Source of the DNA: Bryobacter aggregatus MPL3
GTDB taxonomy: Bacteria > Acidobacteriota > Terriglobia > Bryobacterales > Bryobacteraceae
Direction: 5' to 3'
DNA length: 64,000 nucleotides
Assembly (NCBI RefSeq): GCF_000702445.1
Contig: NZ_JNIF01000003.1
Coordinates: 2,294,001 to 2,358,000 of the forward strand
Shown: in pieces, positions 24,573 to 35,973 of the stretch
Numbering within the stretch: the stretch's first letter is position 1
How the letters are laid out: each line of letters opens with the position of its first letter
Notes under the pieces: model-generated
Told to the model about the DNA's origin: nothing
The model's database searches: none
Seen by the model: the letters and a program-made list of their open reading frames with translations, nothing else
Made by a program: the position numbers and the translations under genes

Positions 24573-26663
24573 ATGCCTCGTACAACCCCACTTGAGCGAA
24601 TGCGCAATATCGGCATCATGGCGCACATTGATGCCGGCAAGACCACCACGACGGAACGCATCCTCTATTACACTGGCCGCTCCTACAAGATCGGCGAAGT
24701 ACATGAGGGCACGGCCACCATGGACTGGATGGCGCAGGAGCAGGAGCGCGGCATCACGATCACCTCGGCCGCGACCACTTGCCAGTGGGGAAACATCCAG
24801 ATCAATATCATTGATACTCCGGGCCACGTTGACTTCACTGCTGAAGTGGAGCGCAGCCTCCGGGTTCTTGATGGTGCGGTCGCGGTGTTTGACGCGGTAG
24901 CTGGTGTGCAGCCGCAAACGGAAACGGTGTGGCGCCAGGCTGACAAGTACAAGGTGCCTCGCATCTGCTTCGTCAACAAGATGGACCGCATCGGTGCGGA
25001 CTTCTTTCATGCGGTCAAGACCATGGTCGATCGTCTCGGTTGCCGTCCGGTGCCGATTCAGATTCCGGTCGGCGGGGAAGATCAGTTCAAGGGTGTTGTC
25101 AATCTCGTAACCATGAAGGCCCGCATCTGGCTCGATGAGAGCCTGGGAGCGAAGTTCGAGGACATTGAGATTCCAGAGCATCTGCTCGATCAGGCCAATG
25201 AGTATCGTGAGAATCTCATTGAGGCCGCCTCGGAAGTGGATGACGTGTTGATGGAGAAGTACCTCAATGGTGAGGCTCCGACTGAAGCTGAGCTCAAGAA
25301 GGCGATCCGCAAGGGTACCCTCGAGCAGTCCTTCTTCCCGGTGATCTGTGGTTCGTCCTTTAAAAATAAGGGCGTGCAGAACATGCTGGACGCGGTGGTG
25401 GACTATCTGCCTTCCCCGGTAGATGTGCCCCCGATGAAGGGCATTGATTTCGACAATCGCGAGCTGGAAGTGATCCGCAAGGCAGACGACAACGAGCCCT
25501 TCTCGGCGTTGGTCTTCAAGATCATGACCGATCCGTTCGTTGGCCAGTTGAGCTTTATCCGCGTCTATTCGGGCAAGCTGAACACGGGCGATCAGGTCCT
25601 CAACGTTTCGAAGAATCGTTCCGAGCGCCTGGGCCGTCTCGTCAAAATGCACGCCAACAAGCGTGAAGAAATTCAGGAAATCCTGGCCGGCGACATTTGC
25701 GCGGCCGTGGGTCTGAAGTCGGTGATCACCGGCGATACGATTTGCGACCCGAACAAGCCTGTCATCCTTGAGTCCATTGACTTCCCGGCTCCTGTGATTC
25801 AGCTCGCCATCGAGCCGAAGACGAAGAGCGATCAGGAAAAGATGGGCATGGCGATTGCAAAGCTGGTTGCCGAGGATCCCACTTTGCGGGTGAACACCGA
25901 TCCCGAAACGAATCAAACGATTCTGGCGGGCATGGGTGAACTTCATCTCGAAATCATCGTCGACCGTATGCGCCGCGAGTTTGGTGTGGAAGCGAATGTG
26001 GGTAAGCCGCAGGTCGCCTACCGCGAGTCGATTCGCCAGACCGCACTCGGCGAAGAAAAGTATTCGAAGCAGACCGGTGGCCGCGGCCAGTACGGCCACT
26101 GCAAGCTCCGCATCGAGCCTCTCGATACGGGTGGTGGTTATGAGTTCGTGAGCGAAGTCACGGGCGGTTCGATTCCGAAGGAATACATCCCGGCCATCCA
26201 AAAGGGTGTTGCCGAGCGCCTCGAGATGGGAATCATCGCGGGCTTCCCGATGTCCGACATCAAGGTCATTGTCTACGAAGGCAGCTACCACGAAGTCGAT
26301 TCCAGTGAAATGGCGTTCAAGATTGCGGGTTCTCTCGCACTGCAGGACGCCGTCAAGAAGGCAAGGCCGGTTCTGATGGAACCGGTGATGAAGGTGGAAG
26401 TAGTGGTGCCGGATGAGTACATGGGCCCGGTGAATGGCGACTTGATCAGCCGCCGGGGTCAGCTCCAGGGTACCGAGCGGCAAGGTTCGACAACGATCAT
26501 CAATGCGATGGTTCCGCTGTCGGAAATGTTTGGCTACGCGACCGACCTCCGGTCGAAAACTCAAGGCCGCGGCGCGTTTACGATGCACTTCGGCAAGTAC
26601 GAAGATCTGCCGAAGAACTTGGCGGACGAGATCATCGCAAAGACCAAGGGCACGGGCCGTTAG
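24573..26663 (+). CDS. fusA: Elongation factor G
   Basis: 696 residues. GTPase domain motifs are complete: P-loop [14 protein letters not shown], switch [20 protein letters not shown] and [10 protein letters not shown]. Domains II-V follow, with the domain IV signature around [20 protein letters not shown] drives ribosomal translocation and, with RRF, subunit recycling. A single canonical copy is seen here; a second, divergent EF-G may exist elsewhere. It is read 20 bp after rpsG and 26 bp before tuf. A 682-codon open frame on the opposite strand is a codon-bias shadow. Confidence 0.98.
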   Translation: MPRTTPLERMRNIGIMAHIDAGKTTTTERILYYTGRSYKIGEVHEGTATMDWMAQEQERGITITSAATTCQWGNIQINIIDTPGHVDFTAEVERSLRVLDGAVAVFDAVAGVQPQTETVWRQADKYKVPRICFVNKMDRIGADFFHAVKTMVDRLGCRPVPIQIPVGGEDQFKGVVNLVTMKARIWLDESLGAKFEDIEIPEHLLDQANEYRENLIEAASEVDDVLMEKYLNGEAPTEAELKKAIRKGTLEQSFFPVICGSSFKNKGVQNMLDAVVDYLPSPVDVPPMKGIDFDNRELEVIRKADDNEPFSALVFKIMTDPFVGQLSFIRVYSGKLNTGDQVLNVSKNRSERLGRLVKMHANKREEIQEILAGDICAAVGLKSVITGDTICDPNKPVILESIDFPAPVIQLAIEPKTKSDQEKMGMAIAKLVAEDPTLRVNTDPETNQTILAGMGELHLEIIVDRMRREFGVEANVGKPQVAYRESIRQTALGEEKYSKQTGGRGQYGHCKLRIEPLDTGGGYEFVSEVTGGSIPKEYIPAIQKGVAERLEMGIIAGFPMSDIKVIVYEGSYHEVDSSEMAFKIAGSLALQDAVKKARPVLMEPVMKVEVVVPDEYMGPVNGDLISRRGQLQGTERQGSTTIINAMVPLSEMFGYATDLRSKTQGRGAFTMHFGKYEDLPKNLADEIIAKTKGTGR

Positions 26664-26689
26664 AAGAGAACGAGGAGCTTAAAAGTATC

Positions 26690-27877
<1,188 letters not shown>

Positions 27878-27883
27878 GGAATC

Positions 27884-28204
27884 ATGAATAAAGAACGCAT
27901 CCGCATCCGCCTCAAGGCATACGATCATCGCGTACTCGACCAATCGACGAATGAAATCGTTGACACGGCTCGTCGTACGGGTGCGGTGATTGCCGGCCCC
28001 ATCCCGCTTCCCACGGTGCGGAACCGCTACACGGTGAATCGTTCACCGCACGTGGATAAGAAATCGCGGGAGCAGTTTGAAATTCGCACGCACAAGCGCT
28101 TGCTCGACATTCTCGAGCCGACGCAGGACACGGTAGACGCGCTGATGAAGCTCGACCTACCGGCTGGCGTGGACGTCGAAATCAAAGCTTTCGGCAAGAA
28201 GTAA
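27884..28204 (+). CDS. rpsJ: 30S ribosomal protein S10
   Basis: 106 residues, starting 6 bp after tuf. The long extended loop is visible ([20 protein letters not shown], then [15 protein letters not shown]). S10 sits in the 30S head and is also the NusE partner of NusB in antitermination. First gene of the S10 block. The close spacing to tuf suggests one transcript for str and S10 genes. Confidence 0.97.
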   Translation: MNKERIRIRLKAYDHRVLDQSTNEIVDTARRTGAVIAGPIPLPTVRNRYTVNRSPHVDKKSREQFEIRTHKRLLDILEPTQDTVDALMKLDLPAGVDVEIKAFGKK

Positions 28205-28246
28205 GAGTTTTTAGGAATCCGTAGTTAGGCCCTGGAGAGGTTGGCA

Positions 28247-28885
28247 ATGAGCCCAGGAATTTTAGGTAAAAAAATCGGCATGACGCAGATCTTCCGCGCC
28301 GATGGGCAGGTAGTCCCTGTCACATTGGTGAAGGCCGGACCCTGCGTTGTAACGCAACGCAAGACCCCCGCCACGGATGGTTACGACGCCATTCAGGTCG
28401 GACTGATGGAGTACGTCAAGCCGGCTAGAATCAACAAGCCCGCGACGGGCCACCTGAAGAAGGCTGGCACGGACGGCGTACGCTATAGCCGCGAGTTCAA
28501 GCTGCGTCAAGGCAGTGGCGACTTCAAAGCTGGCGACAAGATTACGGCCGAAGACTTCAAGCCGAACGAGAAGATCGACGTGATCGGGATCTCGAAGGGC
28601 CGCGGGTTCCAGGGCGTTGTCAAACGCCACAACTTCCGCGGCGGTCCGGGCGGCCACGGTTCGATGTTCCATCGCGCCCCTGGTTCGATCGGCGCCTCGA
28701 GCTTCCCCTCACGTGTCTTTCCGGGCATGAAGATGGGTGGCCACATGGGGACTGACACGGTGACCGTACGCAATCTCGAGATTGTGGAAGTAGACACCGA
28801 AGAGAACGTGATCATGGTGAAGGGCGCGCTGCCCGGAGCAAATGGCTCCTATGTCATGATCCGTCGCGCAAGGGTGGGGAGCTAA
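28247..28885 (+). CDS. rplC: 50S ribosomal protein L3
   Basis: 212 residues from ATG 28247, chosen over the in-frame TTG at 28241 because GGAGAGG (28234-28240) is then 6 nt away. The N-terminus is GILGKKIGMTQIF. The W-finger/central extension near the peptidyl transferase centre (RGFQGVVKRHNFRGGPGGHG) is intact. L3 is an early assembly protein binding 23S domain VI. It carries the conserved Gln in the GGPGGHGS region that is N5-methylated by PrmB in some bacteria. Confidence 0.97.
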   Translation: MSPGILGKKIGMTQIFRADGQVVPVTLVKAGPCVVTQRKTPATDGYDAIQVGLMEYVKPARINKPATGHLKKAGTDGVRYSREFKLRQGSGDFKAGDKITAEDFKPNEKIDVIGISKGRGFQGVVKRHNFRGGPGGHGSMFHRAPGSIGASSFPSRVFPGMKMGGHMGTDTVTVRNLEIVEVDTEENVIMVKGALPGANGSYVMIRRARVGS

Positions 28886-28890
28886 ATACC

Positions 28891-29514
28891 ATGCCTACCG
28901 TAGACGTAATCAATTTTGACAACCAGAAGGTCGGCTCGCTCGATCTGTCTGTCGAAGTGTTCGGCGCCGAAGTCAACGAACATCTGCTGTATGAGTCGGT
29001 ACGCCATTTCATGGCCGGCGAACGCGCCGGTACGGCTTCGACCAAAACCCGTCACGAAGTGGCTGGCAGCGGCAAGAAGCTTTGGAAGCAAAAGGGAACT
29101 GGCCGCGCCCGTATGGGTAGCATCCGTTCGCCTCTGTGGCGCCATGGCGGCACCACCCACGGTCCGCAGCCGCGGGACTACAGCTACCGTCTGAACAAGA
29201 AGATGGTGCTCGGTGCACTGCGCTCGGCCCTGACGGCGAAGCTGCGCGACGGCGAACTCAGCGTCATCGATGCTTTCTCGTTGTCCGAACCGAAGACCAA
29301 GGGCCTGGCTGCGAAGCTCGGCAAGCTGAATTCGGCCAAGACGATCCTGTTAGTTGAGAACGCGGAGAATAAGAATCTCGCACTCGGCTCGCGGAACCTG
29401 TCTGGTGTGAAGTTAGTAACATCGAAAGATGTCACGACTTATGACCTGCTGAAGTACAAGCATGTGCTCATCAGCAAGGATGCTGCGGAGAAACTCTCGG
29501 AGGGACTGAAATAA
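28891..29514 (+). CDS. rplD: 50S ribosomal protein L4
   Basis: 207 residues. The long loop that lines the peptide exit tunnel is present (GSGKKLWKQKGTGRARMGSI, then RSPLWRHGGTTHGPQ). In E. coli L4 also represses the S10 operon through its leader RNA. Here rpsJ is joined to tuf and no separate S10 leader is obvious. Its stop immediately abuts the rplW start. Confidence 0.97.
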   Translation: MPTVDVINFDNQKVGSLDLSVEVFGAEVNEHLLYESVRHFMAGERAGTASTKTRHEVAGSGKKLWKQKGTGRARMGSIRSPLWRHGGTTHGPQPRDYSYRLNKKMVLGALRSALTAKLRDGELSVIDAFSLSEPKTKGLAAKLGKLNSAKTILLVENAENKNLALGSRNLSGVKLVTSKDVTTYDLLKYKHVLISKDAAEKLSEGLK

Positions 29515-29805
29515 ATGACTCTGTTCGAAGTTATCTCCCGTCCGATCGTCACCGAAAAGGGTGTCATCAAGAAGGATACCGAACGCACGCTTTGCTTCGA
29601 AGTGAAGCATGAGGCTACCAAGACTCAGATCAAGCAAGCGGTCGAGAAGATTTTCAAGGTGAAGGTCGAAGAGGTTCGCACTGTAATCAATGAAGGCAAG
29701 CTGCGCCGCCGCGGTAAGTTTGCTGGTTATGGCTCGAACTGGAAGAAGGCCTACGTGAAACTCAAGAAGGACCAGAAGGTCCCTGAATACTCCGAGGTCG
29801 TCTAA
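29515..29805 (+). CDS. rplW: 50S ribosomal protein L23
   Basis: 96 residues. L23 sits at the peptide exit and docks trigger factor and SRP; the conserved Glu in the SRP/trigger-factor contact area lies in the N-terminal [12 protein letters not shown] region. The tunnel-facing loop motif is [20 protein letters not shown]. It directly follows rplD and its TAA shares a base with the ATG of rplB (TAATG), so the genes are translationally coupled. Confidence 0.97.
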   Translation: MTLFEVISRPIVTEKGVIKKDTERTLCFEVKHEATKTQIKQAVEKIFKVKVEEVRTVINEGKLRRRGKFAGYGSNWKKAYVKLKKDQKVPEYSEVV

Positions 29806-30632
29806 TGCCAATTAAGTCCTACCGACCGTTTACTCCCACGCGCCGCTTCCGTACGGTTGTGACGCGTGAGGATATCACCAAGCAGACTCCCGAAAAGAGT
29901 CTCACCAAAGGTAAGGTCAAGAGCGGTGGCCGTAATTCCACCGGCCGCACGACCTCTCGCTTCCGTGGCGGTGGTAACAAGACCACCTACCGCGATATCG
30001 ATTTTAAGCGCGATAAGGCAGGCGTCCCGGCGAAGGTCGCTTCGATCGAATACGATCCGAACCGCACTGCCCGTATCGCCCTGCTGAACTACGTCGATGG
30101 CGAAAAGCGTTACATTGTAGCGCCGGTGGGCCTCAAGGTCGGTTCCACCATCATGAGCGGCCCCGAGGCTGACATCCTGGTGGGCAACGCCCTGCCGCTG
30201 CGCAACATCCCGGCCGGCACGGTGGTTCACAATATTGAACTGCGTCCTGGCAAGGGTGCGCAGATGGCCCGTAGCGCGGGTGCTCAGGCACAGATTGTTT
30301 CGAAGGAAACCGAATACGCACAGCTGAAGATGCCGAGTGGCGAAGTCCGTCGCGTGCTGATCGATTGCTATGCAACGGTGGGCCAGGTCGGAAATCTCGA
30401 TCACGAGAATCAGACCCTCGGTAAAGCAGGACGTACACGTTGGGTCGGCAAGCGCCCCCACAATCGTGGCGTCACAATGAACCCGGTCGACCATCCTCAT
30501 GGTGGTGGTGAGGGCCGCACCTCCGGTGGCCGTCATCCGGTAACCCCTTGGGGCCAGCCGACACGTGGTTACAAGACCCGTAACAACAAGCGCACCGACA
30601 ACATGATCGTGAAGCGGAAGCAAAAGAGCTAG
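29805..30632 (+). CDS. rplB: 50S ribosomal protein L2
   Basis: 275 residues. It contains the central OB-fold/SH3 RNA-binding domains and the C-terminal motif [20 protein letters not shown]. The conserved His there lies near the peptidyl transferase centre. Required for subunit association and peptide bond formation. The start overlaps the rplW stop by one base, and no independent ribosome binding site is needed. Confidence 0.98.
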   Translation: MPIKSYRPFTPTRRFRTVVTREDITKQTPEKSLTKGKVKSGGRNSTGRTTSRFRGGGNKTTYRDIDFKRDKAGVPAKVASIEYDPNRTARIALLNYVDGEKRYIVAPVGLKVGSTIMSGPEADILVGNALPLRNIPAGTVVHNIELRPGKGAQMARSAGAQAQIVSKETEYAQLKMPSGEVRRVLIDCYATVGQVGNLDHENQTLGKAGRTRWVGKRPHNRGVTMNPVDHPHGGGEGRTSGGRHPVTPWGQPTRGYKTRNNKRTDNMIVKRKQKS

Positions 30633-30650
30633 GGCAGGTAGAAGAAATAT

Positions 30651-30929
30651 ATGGGCCGTTCCCTCAAAAAAGGACCGTTTGCTGACGGTCATCTGGTCGA
30701 CAAGCTGGTGGCCATGAACGAACGCAACGAGAAGAAGGTCATCAAGACCTGGTCTCGCCGCTCGACGATCATGCCGCTCTTTATCGGTCACACGCTAGCC
30801 GTCCACCAGGGCAAGAAGTTCATCCCTGTGTACGTGACGGAAAACATGGTTGGTCACAAGCTCGGTGAGTTTGCGCCTACGCGCACCTTCAAGGGCCATG
30901 TGGCAAAGAGCAACGAGAAGGGCAGATAG
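30651..30929 (+). CDS. rpsS: 30S ribosomal protein S19
   Basis: 92 residues, the normal length. It begins [19 protein letters not shown], with the conserved core [20 protein letters not shown] and [17 protein letters not shown]19 forms a heterodimer with S13 in the 30S head near the A-site finger. It follows rplB after 18 bp, with an AGAAG-type purine stretch before the ATG, and rplV follows after 9 bp. Confidence 0.98.
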   Translation: MGRSLKKGPFADGHLVDKLVAMNERNEKKVIKTWSRRSTIMPLFIGHTLAVHQGKKFIPVYVTENMVGHKLGEFAPTRTFKGHVAKSNEKGR

Positions 30930-30938
30930 GAGCGCGCG

Positions 30939-31301
30939 ATGATTGCAAAAGCAGAAGCTCGATACGTACGCACCAGCCCGCAGAAGTGCCGTCTTGTCAT
31001 TGACTTGATTCGTGGCCTGAAGGCTGGCGAGGCGATCAATGTTCTCAAGATGACGAACAAGCGGATGGCTCCGGTAGTGGAGAAGCTGCTCCGCAGCGCC
31101 ATCGCCAACGCCGAAAACAAGCAGAACGACATCGACGTGGACAACCTCTTTGTGAGCGAGTGTTTCGTGAACGAAGGCCCGCGCATGAAGCGCATCCGTC
31201 CCGCCCCGATGGGTCGCGCGTATCGCTACCAGAAAAGAATTGCCCACATTGTGGTGAAGGTCTCAGACGGCTCCCCGGTTGAAGTGGAAGCTGGAGCATA
31301 A
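30939..31301 (+). CDS. rplV: 50S ribosomal protein L22
   Basis: 120 residues. The beta hairpin that lines the exit tunnel is visible as the conserved C-terminal MKRIRPAPMGRAYRYQKR, where macrolide-resistance changes map in other species; no deletion is apparent. The N-terminal core is ARYVRTSPQKCRLVIDLIRG. The gene sits between rpsS and rpsC in standard S10 order, with a short spacer on either side. Confidence 0.97.
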   Translation: MIAKAEARYVRTSPQKCRLVIDLIRGLKAGEAINVLKMTNKRMAPVVEKLLRSAIANAENKQNDIDVDNLFVSECFVNEGPRMKRIRPAPMGRAYRYQKRIAHIVVKVSDGSPVEVEAGA

Positions 31302-31313
31302 GGAAAATAGCGA

Positions 31314-32297
31314 ATGGGTCAGAAAGTACATCCCTTTGGATTCCGTCTCGGGGTCACCAAAACCTGGAAGAGCCGTTGGTTCGCCAAGCAGGATTATTCG
31401 AAGCTCCTCTTTGAAGATCTCGAACTGAAGGATTCGCTGCGCAACCGCCTGAAGAGTGCGGGTGTGAGTTCGATCGAAGTCGATCGGCCGGGGAACAAGT
31501 TGCGGATCACCATCCGTACCTCGCGTCCCGGGATCATCATCGGCCGCAAGGGCGCCGAGATTGAGAAGCTGAAGCAGGATCTGGCCAAGAAGACCAAGCG
31601 CGAAGTGTTCATTGATATCCAGGAAGTGCACAAGCCCGAGCTTGATGCCCAACTGGTCAGCGAATCGATTGCGCTGCAGCTCGAAAAGCGCGTCGCCTTC
31701 CGCCGCGCCATGCGTAAGGCCGTCGACAGCGCCCAGCGCTTCGGCTGCAAAGGCATCAAGGTTCGCGTCAGCGGCCGCTTGAACGGGGCAGAAATTGCCC
31801 GTACCGAGTGGTACCTGCACGGCCAGTTGCCGCTCCATACGCTGCGCGCCGACATCGACTTCGGCTTTGCTGAGGCGCACACCACTTACGGTGTGATTGG
31901 TGTGAAGTGCTGGATTTATAAGGGTGACCTTGGCGAAGGCCAGCGCCGCGTGATGCTGCGCAACGACAACGATCCGCAACCCCGTCCGAAGCGCGACAAT
32001 CGCGATCGCGGCCCGCGCCGTGACGACCGTCCGCGTTCGGGTGGTCCGGGTGGCGACCGTGGTCCGAGCGACCGGGTTGGATTTGATGGCCGTTCGCGCC
32101 AGGAAGCCTCGGTTCCGCCGGTGGCTGACTCCGGTGTGGTGGTGACGCCGCCCGAGGTGCCGTCGACCATCAAGAGTGGGGCGCCGATTCTGCCTCCCAT
32201 GGCTCCGCCGACCCCGAGCTGGAAGCAGGAAGCAGCTCCTGAAGCTGAGGCTGGTAACGTGGAAACTCCGGCAACGGAAGAACCGAAGGCTGAGTAG
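31314..32297 (+). CDS. rpsC: 30S ribosomal protein S3 with long disordered C-terminal tail
   Basis: 327 residues, about 95 more than E. coli S3. The N-terminal KH domain ([17 protein letters not shown], with the GxxG loop) and the C-terminal S3 domain ([20 protein letters not shown], then [13 protein letters not shown]) are complete by about residue 215. The remainder begins with a basic-acidic Arg/Asp/Gly/Pro segment ([20 protein letters not shown]). It continues as a Pro/Ala/Glu-rich stretch ending ATEEPKAE. S3 lies at the mRNA entry channel and helps helicase activity, so the tail may reach mRNA or partner proteins. Confidence 0.97.
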   Translation: MGQKVHPFGFRLGVTKTWKSRWFAKQDYSKLLFEDLELKDSLRNRLKSAGVSSIEVDRPGNKLRITIRTSRPGIIIGRKGAEIEKLKQDLAKKTKREVFIDIQEVHKPELDAQLVSESIALQLEKRVAFRRAMRKAVDSAQRFGCKGIKVRVSGRLNGAEIARTEWYLHGQLPLHTLRADIDFGFAEAHTTYGVIGVKCWIYKGDLGEGQRRVMLRNDNDPQPRPKRDNRDRGPRRDDRPRSGGPGGDRGPSDRVGFDGRSRQEASVPPVADSGVVVTPPEVPSTIKSGAPILPPMAPPTPSWKQEAAPEAEAGNVETPATEEPKAE

Positions 32298-32332
32298 GCC
32301 GCAACGAATTTTTGCAAAGAGGATAACGACCT

Positions 32333-32746
32333 ATGTTGATGCCAAAGAAAGTCAAGTTCCGCAAACAGCAGCGTGGCCGCATGCGCGGAATGGCTTATCG
32401 CGGTTCGAGTGTCGACTTCGGCGAATATGGCTTGAAGGCGCTGGCTTGTGGATACATCACCAACCGCCAGCTTGAGGCCGCCCGTATCGCTATGACGCGC
32501 TACATCAAGCGCGGTGGTAAGGTCTGGATTCGAATCTTTCCGGACAAGCCGGTGACCAAGAAGCCGGCCGAAGTCCGAATGGGTTCTGGTAAGGGCGCTC
32601 CGGATGGATGGGTGTGCGTCATTCGCCCGGGCAAGATTTTGTTTGAGATGGAAGGCGTGCCGCTTGAGACGGCGCAAGAAGCGTTCCGATTGGCTGCCAT
32701 GAAGTTGCCGATCAAGACGAAGCTTGTGCAGCGGACCGCGCTGTAG
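32333..32746 (+). CDS. rplP: 50S ribosomal protein L16
   Basis: 137 residues. Starts [20 protein letters not shown]. The conserved loop around [20 protein letters not shown] includes the Arg that YcfD-type oxygenases hydroxylate in some bacteria. L16 helps position tRNA in the A site. The spacer after the extended rpsC is 35 bp, with AGAGGA before the ATG. Normal S10 order is kept. Confidence 0.97.
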   Translation: MLMPKKVKFRKQQRGRMRGMAYRGSSVDFGEYGLKALACGYITNRQLEAARIAMTRYIKRGGKVWIRIFPDKPVTKKPAEVRMGSGKGAPDGWVCVIRPGKILFEMEGVPLETAQEAFRLAAMKLPIKTKLVQRTAL

Positions 32747-32762
32747 GACGAGGACGTAGAAG

Positions 32763-32972
32763 ATGAACGCCGAAACAATTCGTGGCCTCGATGCGGCCGA
32801 AATCAAGAAGCAATTGAGCGAAGGCGACGAGACGATGTTCCGTCTCCGCTTTCAGCTCTCAATGGGCCAGATGGAAGGCATCAAGAAACTGCGGGAGCTC
32901 AAAAAGGATCGCGCCCGGATCATGACGGTCCTGCGTGAAAAAGAGTTGGCCGCCCAAAAGGAAGGCAAGTAA
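32763..32972 (+). CDS. rpmC: 50S ribosomal protein L29
   Basis: 69 residues forming two long helices ([20 protein letters not shown], then [15 protein letters not shown]..., and [20 protein letters not shown]). L29 lies at the exit tunnel next to L23. The family motif around [12 protein letters not shown] is present. Start preceded by GAGGACG. Only 3 bp separate its stop from rpsQ, so the two are probably coupled. Confidence 0.95.
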   Translation: MNAETIRGLDAAEIKKQLSEGDETMFRLRFQLSMGQMEGIKKLRELKKDRARIMTVLREKELAAQKEGK

Positions 32973-32975
32973 GCC

Positions 32976-33326
32976 ATGGCCGAAACAGCAGTCAAGCAGC
33001 CCAATAAGCAGGAAAAAGTCGGCGAAGTCATCTCGACCAAAATGGCCAAGACGATCATCGTCGAGGTCACGCGGAAGGTGCAGCATCCGCTCTATAAGCG
33101 AATTCTGACCCGCCGTAACAAGTTTTATGCCCACGATGAAGAGGGCAAGGCAAAGATGGGCGACCAGGTGCGCATCATCGAGAGCCGGCCGTTGAGCAAG
33201 CTGAAACGCTGGCAACTGGCTGAGGTGCTCCGCGAAGCAGTTCGCATTGCCATTGTCGATGGTCCGTCCGACGAGCGCATTGCGCGCGCCGCAGCGGTCA
33301 AATCGGCGAAGAAGAACAAGAAGTAG
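32976..33326 (+). CDS. rpsQ: 30S ribosomal protein S17, extended
   Basis: 116 residues against about 84 in E. coli. The OB-fold core is clear: KVGEVISTKMAKTIIVEVTR, HPLYKRILTRRNKFYAHDEE, and GDQVRIIESRPLSKLKRWQL. A 12-residue N-terminal extension and a basic C-terminal extension (DERIARAAAVKSAKKNKK) flank it. S17 is a primary binder of 16S helix 11 and the central domain. The basic tail may contact rRNA. The 65-bp gap to rplN is the longest in the S10-spc part. Confidence 0.96.
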   Translation: MAETAVKQPNKQEKVGEVISTKMAKTIIVEVTRKVQHPLYKRILTRRNKFYAHDEEGKAKMGDQVRIIESRPLSKLKRWQLAEVLREAVRIAIVDGPSDERIARAAAVKSAKKNKK

Positions 33327-33391
33327 CGCAAGCTGCTGACTTAAAAAGAGTTTAGTTAGAAGAGTTCAGTGAAGGTTCCGGAGATAACGCA

Positions 33392-33760
33392 ATGATTGGG
33401 ATGAGAACAATGCTGGAAGTGGCGGACAACAGTGGCGCCCGGAAGCTCCAGTGCATTCTGCCGCGCGGAGGTGACAAAGGTCTCACCGCGGGTCTCGGCG
33501 ACATCATCACGGCTGCCGTGAAGGAAGCCGCTCCCGATTCCAACGTGAAGAAGGGCAAGGTTGTCCGTGCGGTCATCGTGCGGATGCGCAAGGAAGCCCG
33601 CCGCAAGGACGGAACCTACATCCGTTTCGATTCAAACGCGGCCGTTCTGGTGAACGAACTCGGTGAGCCGGTTGGCACCCGCGTGTTCGGCCCGGTGGCT
33701 CGCGAACTGCGCGACAAACGTTTCATGAAGATTGTATCGCTCGCCCCGGAGGTGGTTTAG
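33392..33760 (+). CDS. rplN: 50S ribosomal protein L14
   Basis: 122 residues, the standard length. Starts [20 protein letters not shown]. The RNA-binding core includes [20 protein letters not shown], with [20 protein letters not shown] following. L14 forms an intersubunit bridge and is the docking site of RsfS. First gene of the spc block, though no separate promoter was identified in the 65-bp gap before it. Confidence 0.98.
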   Translation: MIGMRTMLEVADNSGARKLQCILPRGGDKGLTAGLGDIITAAVKEAAPDSNVKKGKVVRAVIVRMRKEARRKDGTYIRFDSNAAVLVNELGEPVGTRVFGPVARELRDKRFMKIVSLAPEVV

Positions 33761-33764
33761 TTCC

Positions 33765-34145
33765 ATGGCGTCATTGAGCAAAATGAATGCCTCTGAGAAG
33801 GCAGGAATTCCCAAGCGGATCCGTCTGAAGAAGGACGACATGGTGAAGGTCATTGCCGGAAAAGATAAGGGCAAGACTGGAAAAATCATCGAAGTGAACC
33901 GGACTGTCGGACGGGTGCTCGTCGAAGGTATTAGCATGGTAAAGCGGGCTACGAAGCCCAACCCGGCCAAGGGCATCAAGGGCGGCTTCCAGGAGCGCGA
34001 GTCCAGCATCCACGTCTCGAACGTGATGTTGCTGACCAGCGGTGGGATTCCGACCCGCATTGGTACCAAGGTGGAGACGGTGGGCGGAAAAACCCGCCGC
34101 ACGCGCATCGCGCGGAAAACCGGTGAGGTGCTGGATTCCAAGTAG
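33765..34145 (+). CDS. rplX: 50S ribosomal protein L24
   Basis: 126 residues from ATG 33765; ATG 33783 is an alternative start. An even longer in-frame start would overlap rplN and is rejected. The KOW motif is clear (KDDMVKVIAGKDKGKTGKII). The remainder matches L24 (KPNPAKGIKGGFQERESSIH, RKTGEVLDSK). L24 initiates 50S assembly. GGAGG at 33748-33752 lies inside the end of rplN, giving slightly long spacing to 33765. Confidence 0.95.
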   Translation: MASLSKMNASEKAGIPKRIRLKKDDMVKVIAGKDKGKTGKIIEVNRTVGRVLVEGISMVKRATKPNPAKGIKGGFQERESSIHVSNVMLLTSGGIPTRIGTKVETVGGKTRRTRIARKTGEVLDSK

Positions 34146-34203
34146 TTCGACTCGTTCGAACTAGCCAGGTCCCTCCCAACACATATGAGGTCATAGGTAA
34201 GCA

Positions 34204-34746
34204 ATGAAAGCGCGGCTACGAGAAGTTTATTTGAAGAAGGTGGTTCCGGCCCTCCAGCAGGAGTTTGGCTACAAGAACCCCATGGCGATTCCGAAAATCG
34301 AGAAGATCTCGATCAATCTCGGCCTCGGCGAAGCCACCGGCAACGCGAAGCTGATGGACATCGCAGTCCAGGAACTGACCGCGATCAGCGGACAGAAGCC
34401 CGTGGTGACGAAGGCGAAGAAATCGATCGCAGCTTTCAAGCTCCGCGAAGGCATGCCAATTGGCTGCATGGTCACCCTGCGGGGCGACGCGATGTATGAG
34501 TTCTACGACCGCTTCACGTCCATTGCTCTGCCGCGCGTCCGCGATTTCCGCGGCGTGAACCCGAAGTCCTTTGACGGTCGTGGCAACTACACGATGGGCA
34601 TCAAGGACCAGCTCATTTTCCCCGAAATCGACTACAACAAGGTCGACAAAGCCCGGGGTATGAACATCTGTATCACCACCACGGCAACGAACGACGCGGA
34701 AGCGTTGGCATTGCTGAAGTATATGGGAATGCCGTTCCGCCAGTAG
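34204..34746 (+). CDS. rplE: 50S ribosomal protein L5
   Basis: 180 residues. Core motifs include [60 protein letters not shown] and the C-terminal DNDAEA-like [20 protein letters not shown]5 binds 5S rRNA and contacts P-site tRNA through its loop. The 58-bp spacer from rplX is followed by GTAAGC just before the ATG, so the ribosome binding site is weak. Confidence 0.97.
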   Translation: MKARLREVYLKKVVPALQQEFGYKNPMAIPKIEKISINLGLGEATGNAKLMDIAVQELTAISGQKPVVTKAKKSIAAFKLREGMPIGCMVTLRGDAMYEFYDRFTSIALPRVRDFRGVNPKSFDGRGNYTMGIKDQLIFPEIDYNKVDKARGMNICITTTATNDAEALALLKYMGMPFRQ

Positions 34747-34776
34747 GCGTAGAGCGAAGCGAGGAAAAGAGACACG

Positions 34777-34962
34777 ATGGCAACTACCGCGAAAATCGCC
34801 AAGGATAACAAGAAGCCGAAGTTCGAATGCCAGCACCGCAACCGCTGCGGCCGCTGCGGCCGTCCTCGGGCCTATCTGAGAAAGTTCAACCTCTGCCGCA
34901 TCTGCTTCCGCAACCTTGCGTTGGCGGGTGAAGTTCCCGGCGTGACCAAATCGAGCTGGTAG
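34777..34962 (+). CDS. rpsN: 30S ribosomal protein S14, zinc-binding type
   Basis: 61 residues, the short zinc-ribbon (type Z) form. Four cysteines form two CxxC pairs: [14 protein letters not shown] and [12 protein letters not shown]. The longer zinc-free paralogue is used in some bacteria under zinc limitation; only the zinc form is visible here. S14 sits in the 30S head next to S10. It ends with the conserved [11 protein letters not shown]. Confidence 0.97.
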   Translation: MATTAKIAKDNKKPKFECQHRNRCGRCGRPRAYLRKFNLCRICFRNLALAGEVPGVTKSSW

Positions 34963-34995
34963 AGATCAAGCGAGAAGGAAAAGAGAGATATATCG

Positions 34996-35391
34996 ATGAC
35001 GACCGATCCCATCGCAGACATGCTCACCCGCGTCCGCAACGCCCTGAAGTCGCGGCACTCGAAGGTGGATGTCCCCTCCTCCAAGTTGAAGTTGGAAATC
35101 GCCCGGATCCTCAAGGATGAGGGCTATATTCTGAACTTCAAGCTGGCGGAAGAAGGCGTCAAGAAGACGATCAAGATTTACCTGAAGTACACGCCCTCCA
35201 ACGACAGCGTGATCTCGCAGCTGCAGCGCATCTCGCGCCCCGGTTGCCGGGTCTATGTCGGCAGCAAGGAAGTACCGAAGGTGCTCGGCGGCCTGGGGAT
35301 CAACATCCTCACCACCCCGCAGGGCGTTATGACCGGTAAGAGCGCGCGCAAAGCCAACGTGGGCGGCGAAGTGCTCTGCCAGATCTACTAA
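34996..35391 (+). CDS. rpsH: 30S ribosomal protein S8
   Basis: 131 residues. Starts MTTDPIADMLTRVRNALKSR. The conserved C-terminal domain includes LQRISRPGCRVYVGSKEVPK and the final GGEVLCQIY. S8 is a primary binder of 16S helix 21 and, in E. coli, represses the spc operon by binding a mimic at the rplE start. No such mimic can be judged here. It follows rpsN after 33 bp. Confidence 0.97.
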   Translation: MTTDPIADMLTRVRNALKSRHSKVDVPSSKLKLEIARILKDEGYILNFKLAEEGVKKTIKIYLKYTPSNDSVISQLQRISRPGCRVYVGSKEVPKVLGGLGINILTTPQGVMTGKSARKANVGGEVLCQIY

Positions 35392-35415
35392 CAGAGAAGA
35401 AGAGATTCAGAGTTT

Positions 35416-35958
35416 ATGTCACGTGTAGGGAAAAAGCCAATTGCTCTTCCGGGCGGAGTGAAGCTCCAGATCGGTGAAGAGCTGCAGGTAGAAGGGCCGA
35501 AGGGAAAACTTCTGGTCCCCATTCCGAAGGGCATCACGATTGAGAACAAGAACGGCACCGTCGAAGTCACTCGCGAGAGCGACAAGTACGCCGCCCTCCA
35601 TGGTCTCACTCGTGCGCTTGCTTCGAATGCGATTGTGGGAGTTTCCAGCGGTTGGACGCGCGAGCTGGACATCGTCGGAATCGGGTATCGTTGCGATGTG
35701 AAGGGCAATCTTGCGACCTTTACTCTCGGCTACAGCCATTCCATCGAGTTTTTGCTGCCTCAGGGCGTCGACATGACCGTCGACAAGCAAACACACATTG
35801 TCCTGAAGAGCCATGACCGGCAGTTGGTCGGGCAGGTGGCCGCAAAAATGCGCGCTCTCCGTCCCCCGGATCCGTACAAGAACAAGGGCGTTCGCTACAC
35901 TGGCGAAGTACTGCGTAAGAAGGTCGGCAAGAGCGGCGCTGGCGGCAAGGGTAAGTAA
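35416..35958 (+). CDS. rplF: 50S ribosomal protein L6
   Basis: 180 residues with the duplicated L6 fold. Starts [17 protein letters not shown]. The second domain carries the signature [21 protein letters not shown]6 lies near the sarcin-ricin loop, and its C-terminal end is where gentamicin-resistance changes occur in some bacteria. The Gly/Lys-rich end (KSGAGGKGK) is typical. rplR follows 15 bp later. Confidence 0.97.
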   Translation: MSRVGKKPIALPGGVKLQIGEELQVEGPKGKLLVPIPKGITIENKNGTVEVTRESDKYAALHGLTRALASNAIVGVSSGWTRELDIVGIGYRCDVKGNLATFTLGYSHSIEFLLPQGVDMTVDKQTHIVLKSHDRQLVGQVAAKMRALRPPDPYKNKGVRYTGEVLRKKVGKSGAGGKGK

Positions 35959-35973
35959 GGCGAGGACTGAAAG

